A stretch of 64,000 nt of DNA from CAVPJC01 sp963705155. Its GTDB lineage: Bacteria > Chloroflexota > Anaerolineae > Anaerolineales > UBA4823. The notes under the pieces were generated by a model, which was not told the origin of the DNA, did not search any database, and saw nothing but the letters and a program-made list of their open reading frames with translations. Shown piece after piece: positions 55,601 to 64,000 of this stretch (the stretch's first letter is position 1; the number at the start of each line of letters is the position of its first letter). The stretch lies in NCBI GenBank assembly GCA_963705155.1, contig CAVPJC010000017.1, positions 372,001-436,000 on the forward strand. The letters are read 5' to 3'. Position numbers and translations under genes: made by a program.

Positions 55601-57013
55601 TCAGCGAACCGGCTCGAAGCGCGCCTGGAAGAAGCGCAGGTATTTCGGCTCGTAGAGCAGCTTGAGGCCGCGGGTTTGATGGCGGGCGTCGAAAACGGCT
55701 TTGACCAATTCGGCCACCACATCCATGTGGGCCTGGGTATAGACCCGGCGGGGGATGGTCAGGCGGGTAAGCTCGAGGGCCGGGTAGCGGTGCTCGCCGG
55801 TCGTGGGGTCGCGCCCGGCGCTGACGATACCGCGCTCCATCGAGCGGATGCCCAAATCCAGGTACAGCTCGGCTGCCAGGGTCTGAGCGGGGAACAGGTC
55901 TTGCTTGAGATGGGGATAGATCTTTTTGGCATCCAGAAAAATGGCGTGCCCGCCCACCGGCTGCACGATGGGGATTTCCCAATCGGTGAGCAGCGTGCCC
56001 AGGTAGCGCACCTGCCCAATGCGTGTGCGCACATGGTCGTCCTGAACCAATTCGGCAATACCGATGGCAATCGCTTCCATATCGCGCCCTGCCAGGCCGC
56101 CGTAGGTGTGCAGGCCCTCGTAGATGACCACCATGTTGCGCAGCTCTTCGAAGATTTCCCAGGAATTGACAGCCAGCCAGCCGCCAATGTTGACCAGGTT
56201 ATCCTTTTTGGCGCTCATCCAGGCCCCATCGGTGTAACCGCAGAACTCCTTGAGAATCTGGGCAATGGATTTATCCGCATAGCCGTCTTCGCGCTCCTGG
56301 ATGAAGAAGGCATTTTCCACCATGCGCGTGGCGTCCAGGTAAATGACGATGCCATGGCGGTCGCACAATTCGCGCAGAAGGCGCACATTGGCCATGCTCA
56401 CCGGCTGTCCGCCGGCCATATTGACCGTGCCCGCCAGGCTGACATAGGCGATGTTGGCGGCGCCAACCCTGTCGATCAGCGCCTGCAGTTTATCCAGATC
56501 GATATTGCCTTTGAAAGGGTGCTGAAACTGCGGGTCGTGGGCTTCGTCGATGATGATATCCACAAAAGTGCCGCCGGCCAGCTCCTGGTGCAGGCGGGTG
56601 GTGGTGAAGTACATGTTGCCGGGCACATACTGCCCCGGCTTGATCACCGCCCGGCTGAGCAGATGCTCGGCGCCGCGCCCCTGGTGGGTGGGGACGATAT
56701 GTTTGTAGCCGTAGTAGGTCTGGATGGCTTCTTCCAGGTGGTAAAAGTTGCGGCTGCCGGCGTAAGCCTCATCGCCCAGCATCAGGCCGGCCCACTGGCG
56801 GTCGCTCATGGCGCTGGTGCCGCTGTCGGTGAGCAGGTCAATATAGACATCCTCAGAGCGCAGCAGGAAGGTGTTGTAACCGGCAGCTTCCAGGGCTTTT
56901 AGGCGCTGGGGGTAATCCGTCACGGTCAGCGGCTCCACCATTTTGATCTTCCACGGCTCTGCCCAGGAACGGCGTCCAAACTGCTGGCCCATGGTTTGTG
57001 GTTTATCGGTCAT
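55601..57013 (-). CDS. Beta-eliminating lyase, tyrosine phenol-lyase/tryptophanase family
   Basis: Start at 57013 (MTDKPQTMGQQFG), with GGAGAGG upstream; the ATG at 57031 precedes the site. About 470 residues. Family blocks: VYIDLLTDSGTSAMSDRQWA, GDEAYAGSRNFYHLEEAI, HIVPTHQGRGAEHLLS, GNMYFTTTRLHQE and the PLP lysine in WMSAKKDNLVNIGG. By eye the pattern, including TRLTIPRRVYTQAHMD and GLKLLYEPKYLRFF, is closer to tyrosine phenol-lyase than to tryptophanase, but residues fixing the substrate were not aligned. It releases pyruvate and ammonia with phenol or indole. It is downstream of an Lrp regulator. Confidence 0.88.
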   Translation of the reverse strand: MTDKPQTMGQQFGRRSWAEPWKIKMVEPLTVTDYPQRLKALEAAGYNTFLLRSEDVYIDLLTDSGTSAMSDRQWAGLMLGDEAYAGSRNFYHLEEAIQTYYGYKHIVPTHQGRGAEHLLSRAVIKPGQYVPGNMYFTTTRLHQELAGGTFVDIIIDEAHDPQFQHPFKGNIDLDKLQALIDRVGAANIAYVSLAGTVNMAGGQPVSMANVRLLRELCDRHGIVIYLDATRMVENAFFIQEREDGYADKSIAQILKEFCGYTDGAWMSAKKDNLVNIGGWLAVNSWEIFEELRNMVVIYEGLHTYGGLAGRDMEAIAIGIAELVQDDHVRTRIGQVRYLGTLLTDWEIPIVQPVGGHAIFLDAKKIYPHLKQDLFPAQTLAAELYLDLGIRSMERGIVSAGRDPTTGEHRYPALELTRLTIPRRVYTQAHMDVVAELVKAVFDARHQTRGLKLLYEPKYLRFFQARFEPVR

Positions 57014-57083
57014 CTGATCCTCTCCATCCATCTATCCAAATTCCCCTGTCACAAATCTGTAATCACCACTCTCGAATCTCTAC

Positions 57084-57554
57084 TCACGAATCTAACGTGC
57101 TTAACGGCACTACCGTGGAATTTTTCACTTCGCTGAGCACCAGGCTGGTCTGGATGCGGGCCACGCCGGGAATGGGGGTCAGGCGCTCCAAGACGAAACG
57201 CTCCAGGTCTTTGCGGTTGCGGATGACGACTTTGAGCAGGTAATCGTATTCACCGGTGACATGGTGGCACTCGAGCACCTCAGGCATGCCGCGAATGGCG
57301 GCGCGCACGCTCTGCACCTGCTCGGGCTGGTGCACCTGCAAGCTGATGTGCACAAAACAGAGCATATCGTAACCGGCTTTTTCGCGGTCCAGCAGGGCCG
57401 CATAGGAACGGATGATCCCCAATCCTTCCAGGCGGCGCAGGCGGGCATGCGTGGCGGGCGCCGAAAGGTTGATGCGCCGGGCCAGTTCGATATTGCTCAG
57501 GCGCCCTTCGGCTTGCAAAATTTCCAGAATGGTTTTATCAATTTCATCCAACAT
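57084..57554 (-). CDS. Lrp/AsnC-family transcriptional regulator
   Basis: 156 residues. N-terminal HTH: IDKTILEILQAEGRLSNIEL with INLSAPATHARLRRLEGLGI. C-terminal RAM/AsnC effector domain: CFVHISLQVHQPEQVQSVRA, VLECHHVTGEYDYLLKVVIR and LTPIPGVARIQTSLVLSEVK. Such proteins sense amino acids and often control a neighbouring catabolic gene. Here the downstream genes on the same strand encode a tyrosine phenol-lyase family enzyme and a Cys/Met lyase. Its upstream gap (57555-57720) is strongly AT-rich, as expected of a regulated promoter. Confidence 0.93.
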   Translation of the reverse strand: MLDEIDKTILEILQAEGRLSNIELARRINLSAPATHARLRRLEGLGIIRSYAALLDREKAGYDMLCFVHISLQVHQPEQVQSVRAAIRGMPEVLECHHVTGEYDYLLKVVIRNRKDLERFVLERLTPIPGVARIQTSLVLSEVKNSTVVPLSTLDS

Positions 57555-57728
57555 TTTTATGTACGAATATAATAAACCGATTATTCCAAAAAGTCAATTA
57601 TAGTATCGTATATCTCAATAAATTCAAAATAATAGTATGTATATACACCGTAATCATTAATTATATATTATTTTTGCAATCAAACCGGGGGAAAGACAAA
57701 ATTTCCGAAACCGGAAAGTAGGGGAAAA

Positions 57729-57766
57729 CAAAAAAGGCTGTTCGTGTGCCTTGCACACGAACAGCC
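57729..57766 (-). terminator. Strong Rho-independent terminator
   Basis: Perfect 13-bp stem (57736-57748 with 57754-57766) with a 5-nt loop. On the minus strand it is followed by a run of T (57729-57735). It terminates the HAD-like gene ending at 57784. Confidence 0.92.
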
Positions 57767-57783
57767 CTTCTCCCGGGAAAAAA

Positions 57784-58918
57784 CTAGATCATGCCAACAG
57801 CATGGGTGGGGGTGCGATGGATGGGCTGCCAGCCCCGGGCAGCCAGCTCTGCGGTGGGGATTGAGGCCTCATCGGGTTTATCCGACAGGCCGAAGAGCAG
57901 GGCGCCACGCCGGCGCCACTCCAGCGCCCAGGCGCGCACCTCCTGGGTGATGACAATCTCACCAGCCAGCAGGGCTTCCACCGGGGCATCGTCGGGCAGG
58001 CAGCCCATGCTGCCCACCGTCAAGCCGTACTCGTTGCGGCGGAAGTCCTTGAAGGGGGTGGGATCGCCGCGCAGCACGCTGGCATAAATTTCGGCGTGCA
58101 CAGCAGCCAGAGTAGCGGGCAGCTCGCCGAGGCGCCGGTCAACTCTTGAGATGAACTGGTGGAAGGTTGTCAACTCGCCGGAGCGCACAGCGCCCATCAC
58201 CTCGTCCAGCCCGACCAGGCCGCGTGCCACGATCAGGCAGATATAGGCCAGATAGTCCTGGTTATCGGCGGTAAAGACATGAAACTCCGGCTGGTTGAGC
58301 TTCTGGTAGGCTTCCAGGAAGGCCGGGCGGACGAAATCGGCGCCCAGCAGCCCGGCCACGGTTTGCTCCACAGCCTGGACAGCGCGCCCGGTCAATCTGA
58401 TCGGCGTTGCGGCCGCGGGCGCCCAGGGCGGTTTTATCCAGATCGACCACCACGGCGGTCTCGGCGTCAACGGGCAAGCCAAGCGCGGCGCAGCGGCGGT
58501 CGAATTCACCCAGGGCAGCCCAGCGGTTGGAGAGAAATAACGCCTGATCGCCGGGAATTATTTCCACGACTTCCGGTTTGCTGTTTTCAGAGCCGATGAA
58601 GGCCATCCCCGGCCAGCCGCCCGCCTGGCAGATATTGCTAAAGGCCGTGCCATCCAGCATGCGGGTATCGCCGATGAAGATCAGGCGGCGCAGCGGGGCT
58701 GTGGCTCCATCCTGGAGGCGCGCCCGCTGCAGCAATTGGACAATCACGCGGGCATATTCGGGGTCGGTCTTGCGCGGGATCAGCCCCTCGGGCAGCCCGG
58801 CAGCCGCCCGCAGGGCATCCAGGCCGGGCAGGCTGGGATCGGGGGGCGCCAGATTGCGGTACACAATCCGGTCGCCCAGGAATTCACTGACGGTGGTGCG
58901 TCCAAAAATTTTAAACAT
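57784..58918 (-). CDS. HAD-like hydrolase-fold protein, frameshifted
   Basis: Start at 58918 (MFKIFGRTTVSEFLG). Motif I of the HAD fold is seen as VVVDLDKTALG, with Asp nucleophile and Asp+2. An upstream block, LIFIGDTRMLDGTAFSNI, is a second conserved segment. One base too many near 58383 shifts the frame; the following frame is smooth (VQAVEQTVAGLLGADFVRPA to THAVGMI). The full length of about 375 residues is longer than most HAD enzymes. Substrate unknown. It lies downstream of, and on the same strand as, an aminotransferase gene. Confidence 0.65.
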
Positions 58919-58947
58919 GGGTGTGCATTTGCGTTTGTGCGCTTTAT

Positions 58948-60108
58948 TTACTTCAAAACCGCCGCCATGCGTTCCAGGCCGCGCTCGATGATCTCGGGCG
59001 AGGTGGCGTAGCACAGGCGCAGGTACCCCTCGCCGTTCTGGCCAAAATCGGTGCCGGCCAGCACGGCCACTCCGGCCTCGTCCATCAGGCGGCGGGCCAG
59101 CTCTTTGGAGCTGACGCCGAAAGATTTGATATTGGGGAAGACGTAGAAGGCGCCCTGGGGCGCCAGGCAGCGCACACCGGGGATGGCGTTCAAGCCCGCC
59201 ACCATGCGGTCGCGGCGGCGCTGGTACTCGGCGACGACTTCATCCACCATCGACTGCGGCCCGGTGACGGCCTCAATCCCGGCCATCTGGGTAAAGGTGG
59301 CGGTGCAGCCCACCGAGTGGGTCAGCAGCAGCCCCACACGCTCGGCCAGGGGCTCGGGCATAATACCGTAGCCCAGGCGCCAGCCGGTCATGGCATAGGT
59401 CTTGGAGAAGCCATCCACGATGATCGTCCGCTCAGCCATGCCCGGCAGGGCGGCGATGCTGGGCGCATCCACGCCATCGTAGACCAGGCGGGCGTAGATC
59501 TCGTCCGAAATGACCCAGCAGTCGTATTTGAGCGCCGCGGCGGCAATATGCTCCAGGTCGGCCTGAGGCATCACGCCGCCGGTGGGGTTGGCGGGCGAAT
59601 TGAGAATGATCATTTTGGTGCGGCTGCTCACCCGGGCATCGAAGGCCTGCAGGTCGAAGGAAAAGCCCTTTTCTTCCACCACAGGCACAGGCACCGGTAT
59701 CCCGCCGGCGATATCGATCATGGCGGCGTAGGTGGGAAAGCCCGGGTCGGGGTAAATGACCTCATCACCCGCTTGCACCAGCGCCAGGGTAGGGAAGAAC
59801 AGCCCCGGCTTGGCGCCCGGACCGATCACCACCTGCCCGGGGGTAAAATGCAGCCCGCGCCGCCGCCCGGCATCTTCGGCGATGACTTCGCGCAGGCGCG
59901 GCACGCCAGCCGGTGGGTTGTAGCGGGTGTAGCCGGCGTGGATCGCGTCTGTGCCCTTCTGGCTGATGTGCGCAAAGGTGGGGAAATCGGGCTGGCCGAT
60001 CTCAAAATGGATGATCTCGCGCCCCTGGGCTTCGAGCTGCTGGGCGCGCGCCAGGACGGCGTAAGCCCCTTCGGGCTTAAGGTTTCGTACGCGTTTGGCA
60101 AAAGACAT
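58948..60108 (-). CDS. Class I/II PLP-dependent aminotransferase
   Basis: 386 residues. EIIHFEIGQPDFPTFAHISQ is the N-terminal block, NSPANPTGGVM the substrate-facing loop, DEIYARLVYDG the PLP Asp/Tyr block, and VDGFSKTYAMTGWRLGY contains the Schiff-base lysine. This is an aspartate aminotransferase-like (fold type I) enzyme using 2-oxo acids. The substrate cannot be settled; aromatic or aspartate activity is likely. It lies 12 bp downstream of the dcd gene on the same strand. Confidence 0.93.
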   Translation of the reverse strand: MSFAKRVRNLKPEGAYAVLARAQQLEAQGREIIHFEIGQPDFPTFAHISQKGTDAIHAGYTRYNPPAGVPRLREVIAEDAGRRRGLHFTPGQVVIGPGAKPGLFFPTLALVQAGDEVIYPDPGFPTYAAMIDIAGGIPVPVPVVEEKGFSFDLQAFDARVSSRTKMIILNSPANPTGGVMPQADLEHIAAAALKYDCWVISDEIYARLVYDGVDAPSIAALPGMAERTIIVDGFSKTYAMTGWRLGYGIMPEPLAERVGLLLTHSVGCTATFTQMAGIEAVTGPQSMVDEVVAEYQRRRDRMVAGLNAIPGVRCLAPQGAFYVFPNIKSFGVSSKELARRLMDEAGVAVLAGTDFGQNGEGYLRLCYATSPEIIERGLERMAAVLK

Positions 60109-60120
60109 ACAGGTTTTCCT

Positions 60121-60675
60121 TTACAGCTTCGGCAGCACAATCGACTGCTGCCCCTGGTATTTACCCTTTTTATCGGCGTAGGAGATTTCACATTCCTCGT
60201 CGGCTTCGAAGAAGAGCACCTGGGCCAGCCCTTCATTGGCGTAGATTCTGGCGGGCAGCGGGGTGGTATTCGAGATTTCCAGAGTGACAAAGCCCTCCCA
60301 TTCGGGCTCGAAAGGGGTGACATTGACGATGATACCGCAGCGCGCATAGGTCGATTTCCCCAGGCAGACCGTGAGCACCTTGCGCGGGATGCGAAAATAC
60401 TCCACCGTGCGGGCCAGTGCAAACGAATTGGGCGGGATGACGCACACCTCGCCCTTGAAATCAACCATCGACTTCGGGTCGAAGTGCTTGGGGTCGACCA
60501 CCGCCGAAAAAACGTTGGTGAAGATCTTAAACTCGTCGGCCACGCGGATATCGTACCCGTAGGAAGATACACCGTAGGAAATCACGCCGTTGCGCACCTG
60601 GTGGTCGGCAAACGGCTCGATCATGTGGTGCTCGCGCGCCATCTTTCGTATCCAATGATCAGGTTTCAAGCCCAT
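60121..60675 (-). CDS. dcd: dCTP deaminase
   Basis: Start at 60675 (MGLKPDHWIRKMAREHHM), with GGAGG just upstream; the earlier ATG (60687) overlaps that site. About 184 residues. Family blocks: GVSSYGYDIRVADEF, GKSTYARCGIIVNVTPFEP and EWEGFVTLEISNTTPLPARI with the catalytic Glu. It converts dCTP to dUTP for dTMP synthesis. The product is cytoplasmic, probably trimeric. Its upstream flank is the AT-rich restriction-modification island. Confidence 0.93.
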   Translation of the reverse strand: MGLKPDHWIRKMAREHHMIEPFADHQVRNGVISYGVSSYGYDIRVADEFKIFTNVFSAVVDPKHFDPKSMVDFKGEVCVIPPNSFALARTVEYFRIPRKVLTVCLGKSTYARCGIIVNVTPFEPEWEGFVTLEISNTTPLPARIYANEGLAQVLFFEADEECEISYADKKGKYQGQQSIVLPKL

Positions 60676-60707
60676 AGGAACCTCCAATAACTATATAGAA
60701 TAATTGA

Positions 60708-61701
60708 TTAATTATGACTATCATGCGGCCCAAGAAAGCGTTCACCGTTGAAGTGTATCAGGTGACTTGGTGATTCTGCTACCCAGACTTCTGTTTCCCA
60801 CGATATCTCACCCAGATATTTATTCATTGCCTTTCGAGACTCGAAAGCAGTAACGAACACAAGCCCATATGTTGCATTAGCAAACAATGTTTTTAGTTCA
60901 TTGTGTCTATTGATATTGATTGGTCCATGACTTGTGACAGCTTCAATGATAACTAGCCATTTCTTTGACTGTAATTCCACGACCAAGTCAGGCATCTTTC
61001 CATGACTATCGATGTTAATTCCAAGTTGATTAAAGTAACGAATTTCATTTTCCGAGATTTTCTGAAGAGCATCACCTATATAAATAATCTTACCGCCGAG
61101 CATAAAACGTGGGCAAAACTCTTCAACGATTTTTTTTATGAGTTGATTCTGACCTCCTGCTGATAAATATAATTGCGCACCATCGGGTAGAGTTACCGGA
61201 ATCATCGGCATGGCTCTTTCACGCATTTGTAAGCTAGCTAACGCTGTCGCCTGTTTCAAGTAAGAGCGCAAGTTACCTTCCCAATCCGACGAATCATAAG
61301 ATCGAATCAGATCAATCACTTTTGCCCTCTATTACATATTTCGTGTAGGGGCTATTGATAGGACACGCGGGGTCATCTGGGTTAGAAATTACAAGACCCA
61401 ATTGAATAAATTGATGTACCGTCTGACGCCTAACTGTTTCACGTGTATTCGGTGCATATTCTATTCCGTAAAAATCTCTAAAAAAGGTCATCATCTCAGT
61501 AATACCCAACATGTTTACCTTTGCATCGCTCCATGAACTGGATGCCTTGACATCGACTAAAGCTAGCAATGTTAGGGCAGAACGATCATTTTGTTGTGCT
61601 CTTGGTACACCCAATAATTGCAAGATATTGAGAGCTTCTCTAATCTTTTTCTTTGCCAGAATGGGATCATCTATATTGGTTTGATCAGGCATATTGCTCA
61701 T
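60708..61701 (-). CDS. BsuBI/PstI-type restriction endonuclease, split
   Basis: Two overlapping frames make the enzyme. 60708-61319 (start GTG) is the catalytic domain: SAGGQNQLIKKIVEEFCPRF, HGKMPDLVVELQSKKWLVII (metal-binding Asp region), EAVTSHGPININRH and the C-terminal HLIHFNGERFLGPHD. The N-terminal HTH domain (REALNILQLLGVPRAQQNDR, NTRETVRRQTVHQFIQLGL) is in the preceding frame, 61312-61701, from ATG 61701. The frames overlap at GTGATTGA, so either the domains are separate or one base is lost. The family cuts CTGCAG-like sites; the site here is not shown. Confidence 0.85.
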
Positions 61702-63266
61702 GAGAAACTCCTCTGAAACTAACCGATCTATCTCGTTTTGGTTTGGAAAGCGATCTCCGATCCTTTTACCAAGTAATTCCAACTGTTTTGCTGTTGGATA
61801 TTTCAGGTTCCGTAAATCGGAAGCGTTAACCTGTGTATGACCGCTGAACTGGCGGAAATACTGGTCAACCAGTGTAGAGTTAAGATAAGCGGTCAACCCT
61901 TTGGCAAGTTCAAGTGATATTCCACCGTAGCGCTTGTGATAATAATTTATGTGGTTTTCGATGCCTATCTTTTTTGCTGGGAAATGACCCGGCTGATATA
62001 TCGCCGCATAAACCCGGCGTTGTTCCTCCTTGGAAGAGAAACGCTTTACCAGAACGTAATTAAGCGCTGGAACAACTAAGCTTTCAGAGTCTGGCGATGC
62101 AGCCATATAGCTGGATTTTTTGGTGTTCGTGAGAGGCCATCGAATATAGCCATCCCGAAAATTCATGGGATAGATGAGTGGGATAATTTCTTTATCAGGC
62201 TCGCTACGCAACAAATGCCTGGAACGGAAATCAACAACCCGTCCCGTAGAAACTGTCAGGCCAAGTTCTGAAAGAGTGCAGGGCATATTACCCACTTGCG
62301 TGCTTATTAATTGTCCCATTCCATCTGGAACGATGCGGATAAATAATTCGGGGTCATCAGGATGTACCAACTGATCATAACGGATTTCTCGACTGATGAT
62401 GTTCTCATCAATCGGATTGTCGCAGGATGAAATAACTACATCTTTTGGAATAATATTCGATTTAATCGCGTGAACTATGATGTTCTCTTGTAGAACTTCC
62501 CCTTCTTGGAACGCTTTGTCGCACGCCCTCATAGATATGTATTCGTTTCATCACCATTGTTTTCAAGAGTGAAGCTCTAAATGGACGAAAATACGTTCCG
62601 TTACAAAAACTTCTTGGAAGAATACCTACAAGCTCACCATCTTGTGCAAGAAGTTTTATCGTAAGCCACATAAAAGCAGAGTATAAATTTGTTGTTTCAA
62701 TACCAACAGATTTTAAGCATGCGTTTTGTACGTAACTCGCTATTAATTTTTTTATACGGGGGATTTAATATTGCGTAATTATAGTAGGGTGTTTCAGTGT
62801 TGAAGAAGCTCCCTTGACCTAACAAAATTCCCACATTTGAGGCGATGAAATCATCCGAATGAATATCAAAATGGAAATCGACGCTGTGTTCAGAACAAAA
62901 AGACTGGCAAATACTCAGTGTTTGCTTAAGTCTTTTCCCTAGATTGGAGTCGATCTCAAACGCGGAAACAGTAATTTTTTTTGGTCTTGGAATTTGTTGA
63001 ACCGCTTGAGCAGTAAAAGCTGCCGTCAATGTTCCAGCGCCAGCGCCCGGATCAAGCAAATGAATTGTTTCGCTGAATTGTGAAAACATTTCTGACATGG
63101 TACGCGCAATAGCAGGAGAGGTTAAAAACTGTCCCAAATCAGATCGGTGGATTAAGTCTATCGAATTTTGGGCATCAATCCGAATTGGATCAACGTAATC
63201 AAGCAACGCCCGTGGATCAATATTTTTAACTTCAGGTAAGTCAAAGCTCGATTCCAATGATGTCAT
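61698..63266 (-). CDS. BsuBI/PstI-type adenine DNA methyltransferase, frameshifted
   Basis: Start at 63266 (MTSLESSFDLPEVKNI). SAM motif I is LLDPGAGAGTLTAAFTAQAV and motif IV is YAILNPPYKKI, the gamma-type N6-adenine order. Breaks occur near 62705 and 62530; the pieces FMWLTIKLLAQDGELVGILP and AFQEGEVLQENIIVHAIKSN continue the protein, with the target-recognition part NFRDGYIRWPLTNTKKSSYM. As sequenced, the last piece runs in frame into the endonuclease HTH domain (61312-62532). A stop TGA overlapping the endonuclease ATG (ATGA) exists in another frame at 61698-61701, so the fusion may be an artefact. DNA is AT-rich. Confidence 0.85.
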
Positions 63267-63311
63267 ATTCCCACCGAGGAATTACAGATTGGCGATTGAG
63301 AATAAGTGCCC

Positions 63312-63317
63312 ATTATA
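63312..63317 (-). promoter_or_regulatory. Candidate -10 box for the methyltransferase gene
   Basis: TATAAT on the minus strand, 45 nt before the methylase ATG. No good -35 is seen. It overlaps the last bases before the capA stop. Confidence 0.4.
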
Positions 63318-63318
63318 G

Positions 63319-64000
63319 TTACCACCCGCTGGCCCTGAAGACCGCCTGGAGCAGGTCCTGTGTTTCTCCGGCGGTCATGGGGCGGGGGCGGGCGTAATCT
63401 ACAAACATCATCGGCAGCAGCTCGGTGCCAATATAGCGACCATCGTAAAACACGTGCCGGTCGATAAAAGCCTGCCGGCAGGCCGGGCTGACATCGTACT
63501 GGTCGAAGAACAGGTTGCCCAGGCCGTAGTGGATCAACGAGCTGCCCAGAAACTCGAGGGCCTGCGGTTGGTGGGCCTGGCTGCCGCTGACCACCACCGC
63601 TCCGGCCTCTGCCACGGCCCGAAAATCCCGTTTCTGGTCGGGCTGTGCCTGGTAGGTGTAATATTCAAAGTGCTGGAAGGTGGCGATAACCAGATAGCCC
63701 TCGGCGCGCAGGCGGGCAATCTCGCTCTGCATCCAATCCATATCGCATTTCACCGCCCCGGGATGGTCGGCGCTGGCCTGGGCAAAACTGCCGCCCTTGC
63801 CGTTGCAGCCAATGAAGGCCAGGCGGTTGCCGTTATGCTCGATCAGGACAGCCTGGCGGGCCTCGTCGCTGTTTTTTCCGCCGCCGTAATATGGCCAGCC
63901 GCGCTGCCGGTACAGATCCAGCGTGTAGAGCATAGCCTGGTTGCCCCAATCTTGAAAATGGTCGCCGGTCAGCTCCACAACGTCGGTGCCGATATCCTCC
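63319..64000 (-). CDS. capA: CapA-family protein (poly-gamma-glutamate capsule metallophosphatase type), partial
   Basis: Cut by the window edge; the frame stays open to 64000 (reading EDIGTDVVELTGDHFQDWG). The family blocks are ELTGDHFQDWG, the RLAFIGCNG strand, YLVIATFQHFEYYTY, VVVSGSQAHQPQALEF (metal His) and SSLIHYGLGNLFFDQ. Members are dinuclear-metal phosphoesterase-like enzymes anchored at the cell surface and linked to capsule or poly-gamma-glutamate work. The N-terminus and signal are outside the window. It stops 52 bp before the restriction-modification island, which may be inserted between capA and dcd. Confidence 0.88.
   Translation of the reverse strand, partial: EDIGTDVVELTGDHFQDWGNQAMLYTLDLYRQRGWPYYGGGKNSDEARQAVLIEHNGNRLAFIGCNGKGGSFAQASADHPGAVKCDMDWMQSEIARLRAEGYLVIATFQHFEYYTYQAQPDQKRDFRAVAEAGAVVVSGSQAHQPQALEFLGSSLIHYGLGNLFFDQYDVSPACRQAFIDRHVFYDGRYIGTELLPMMFVDYARPRPMTAGETQDLLQAVFRASGW

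Noticed and set aside
55448..56902. Plus-strand frame of 484 codons opposite the tyrosine phenol-lyase family gene
   Set aside because: It is a shadow of a conserved enzyme on the minus strand, without motifs of its own.
58921..60690. Long open frame on the plus strand (589 codons) opposite the aminotransferase and dcd genes
   Set aside because: Its sequence is low-complexity Gly/Arg/His/Gln-rich antisense; the minus strand has full family motifs.
1..64000. tRNA or rRNA genes
   Set aside because: Intergenic stretches were read for cloverleaf and rRNA words; none was convincing.

Overview
The window looks like a chromosomal stretch of a Chloroflexota bacterium, probably of the Anaerolineae type. 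This is inferred from gene content and from the high GC of most coding DNA, not from a marker-gene search. Supporting features are dockerin-type secreted proteins, DUF5671 membrane repeats, DUF1786, PadR plus HAAS-type genes, a separate large-chain methylmalonyl-CoA mutase, and many STAND, 7TM-GAF and GGDEF proteins. No rRNA, tRNA or CRISPR array was found.

Layout. 0-12 kb: end of a dockerin/cohesin protein, a large STAND ATPase regulator facing a decayed secreted-protein gene, an ABC-F ATPase, a phosphodiester glycosidase, a coiled-coil protein of unknown role, and two HtrA-like proteases coupled to a pseudo-receiver LuxR regulator. 12-21 kb: Hsp20, small membrane proteins, a DUF5671 array protein, a nucleoside hydrolase, methylmalonyl-CoA epimerase and mutase, GNAT, DUF1786, and a PadR regulator with a truncated partner. 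21.5-23.3 kb: an IS1182-type element. 23-34 kb: PcrA helicase, an MFS pump, a cupredoxin lipoprotein, a TPR/S24-like protein, ECF sigma with anti-sigma, an ABC exporter and a PlsC-type acyltransferase. 34.5-42.8 kb: RibA, RibD-C reductase, MDR dehydrogenase, a PTPS-family enzyme, a glycosyltransferase and a methyltransferase, interrupted at 36.9-40.3 kb by an EACC1 plus caspase-like protease locus. 42.8-52 kb: LspA, RluA-family synthase, diguanylate cyclase, purine nucleoside phosphorylase, sensors, an S1 protein and ComEA. 52-60.7 kb: a DNA methylase and amino-acid genes (ThrC, a Cys/Met lyase, a tyrosine phenol-lyase family enzyme and Lrp), a HAD-like protein, an aminotransferase and Dcd. 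60.7-63.3 kb: an AT-rich BsuBI/PstI-type restriction-modification island. The window ends inside capA.

The most interesting systems are the EACC1/caspase/Ig/transmembrane/beta-propeller locus (37.0-40.2 kb), which resembles a prokaryotic conflict or programmed-death module, and the candidate pterin or pyrimidine glycoside pathway around it. In that pathway the PTPS-like enzyme appears to carry Glu in place of the catalytic Cys.

Caution: about 19 genes are broken by single-base frameshifts, often in runs of two or three G or C where one base restores a conserved protein. This is best explained by sequence or assembly error, although the IS transposase, the beta-propeller part of the caspase gene and the DUF4352-like gene may be truly decayed. 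Frameshifted genes are given here as one feature spanning all frames.
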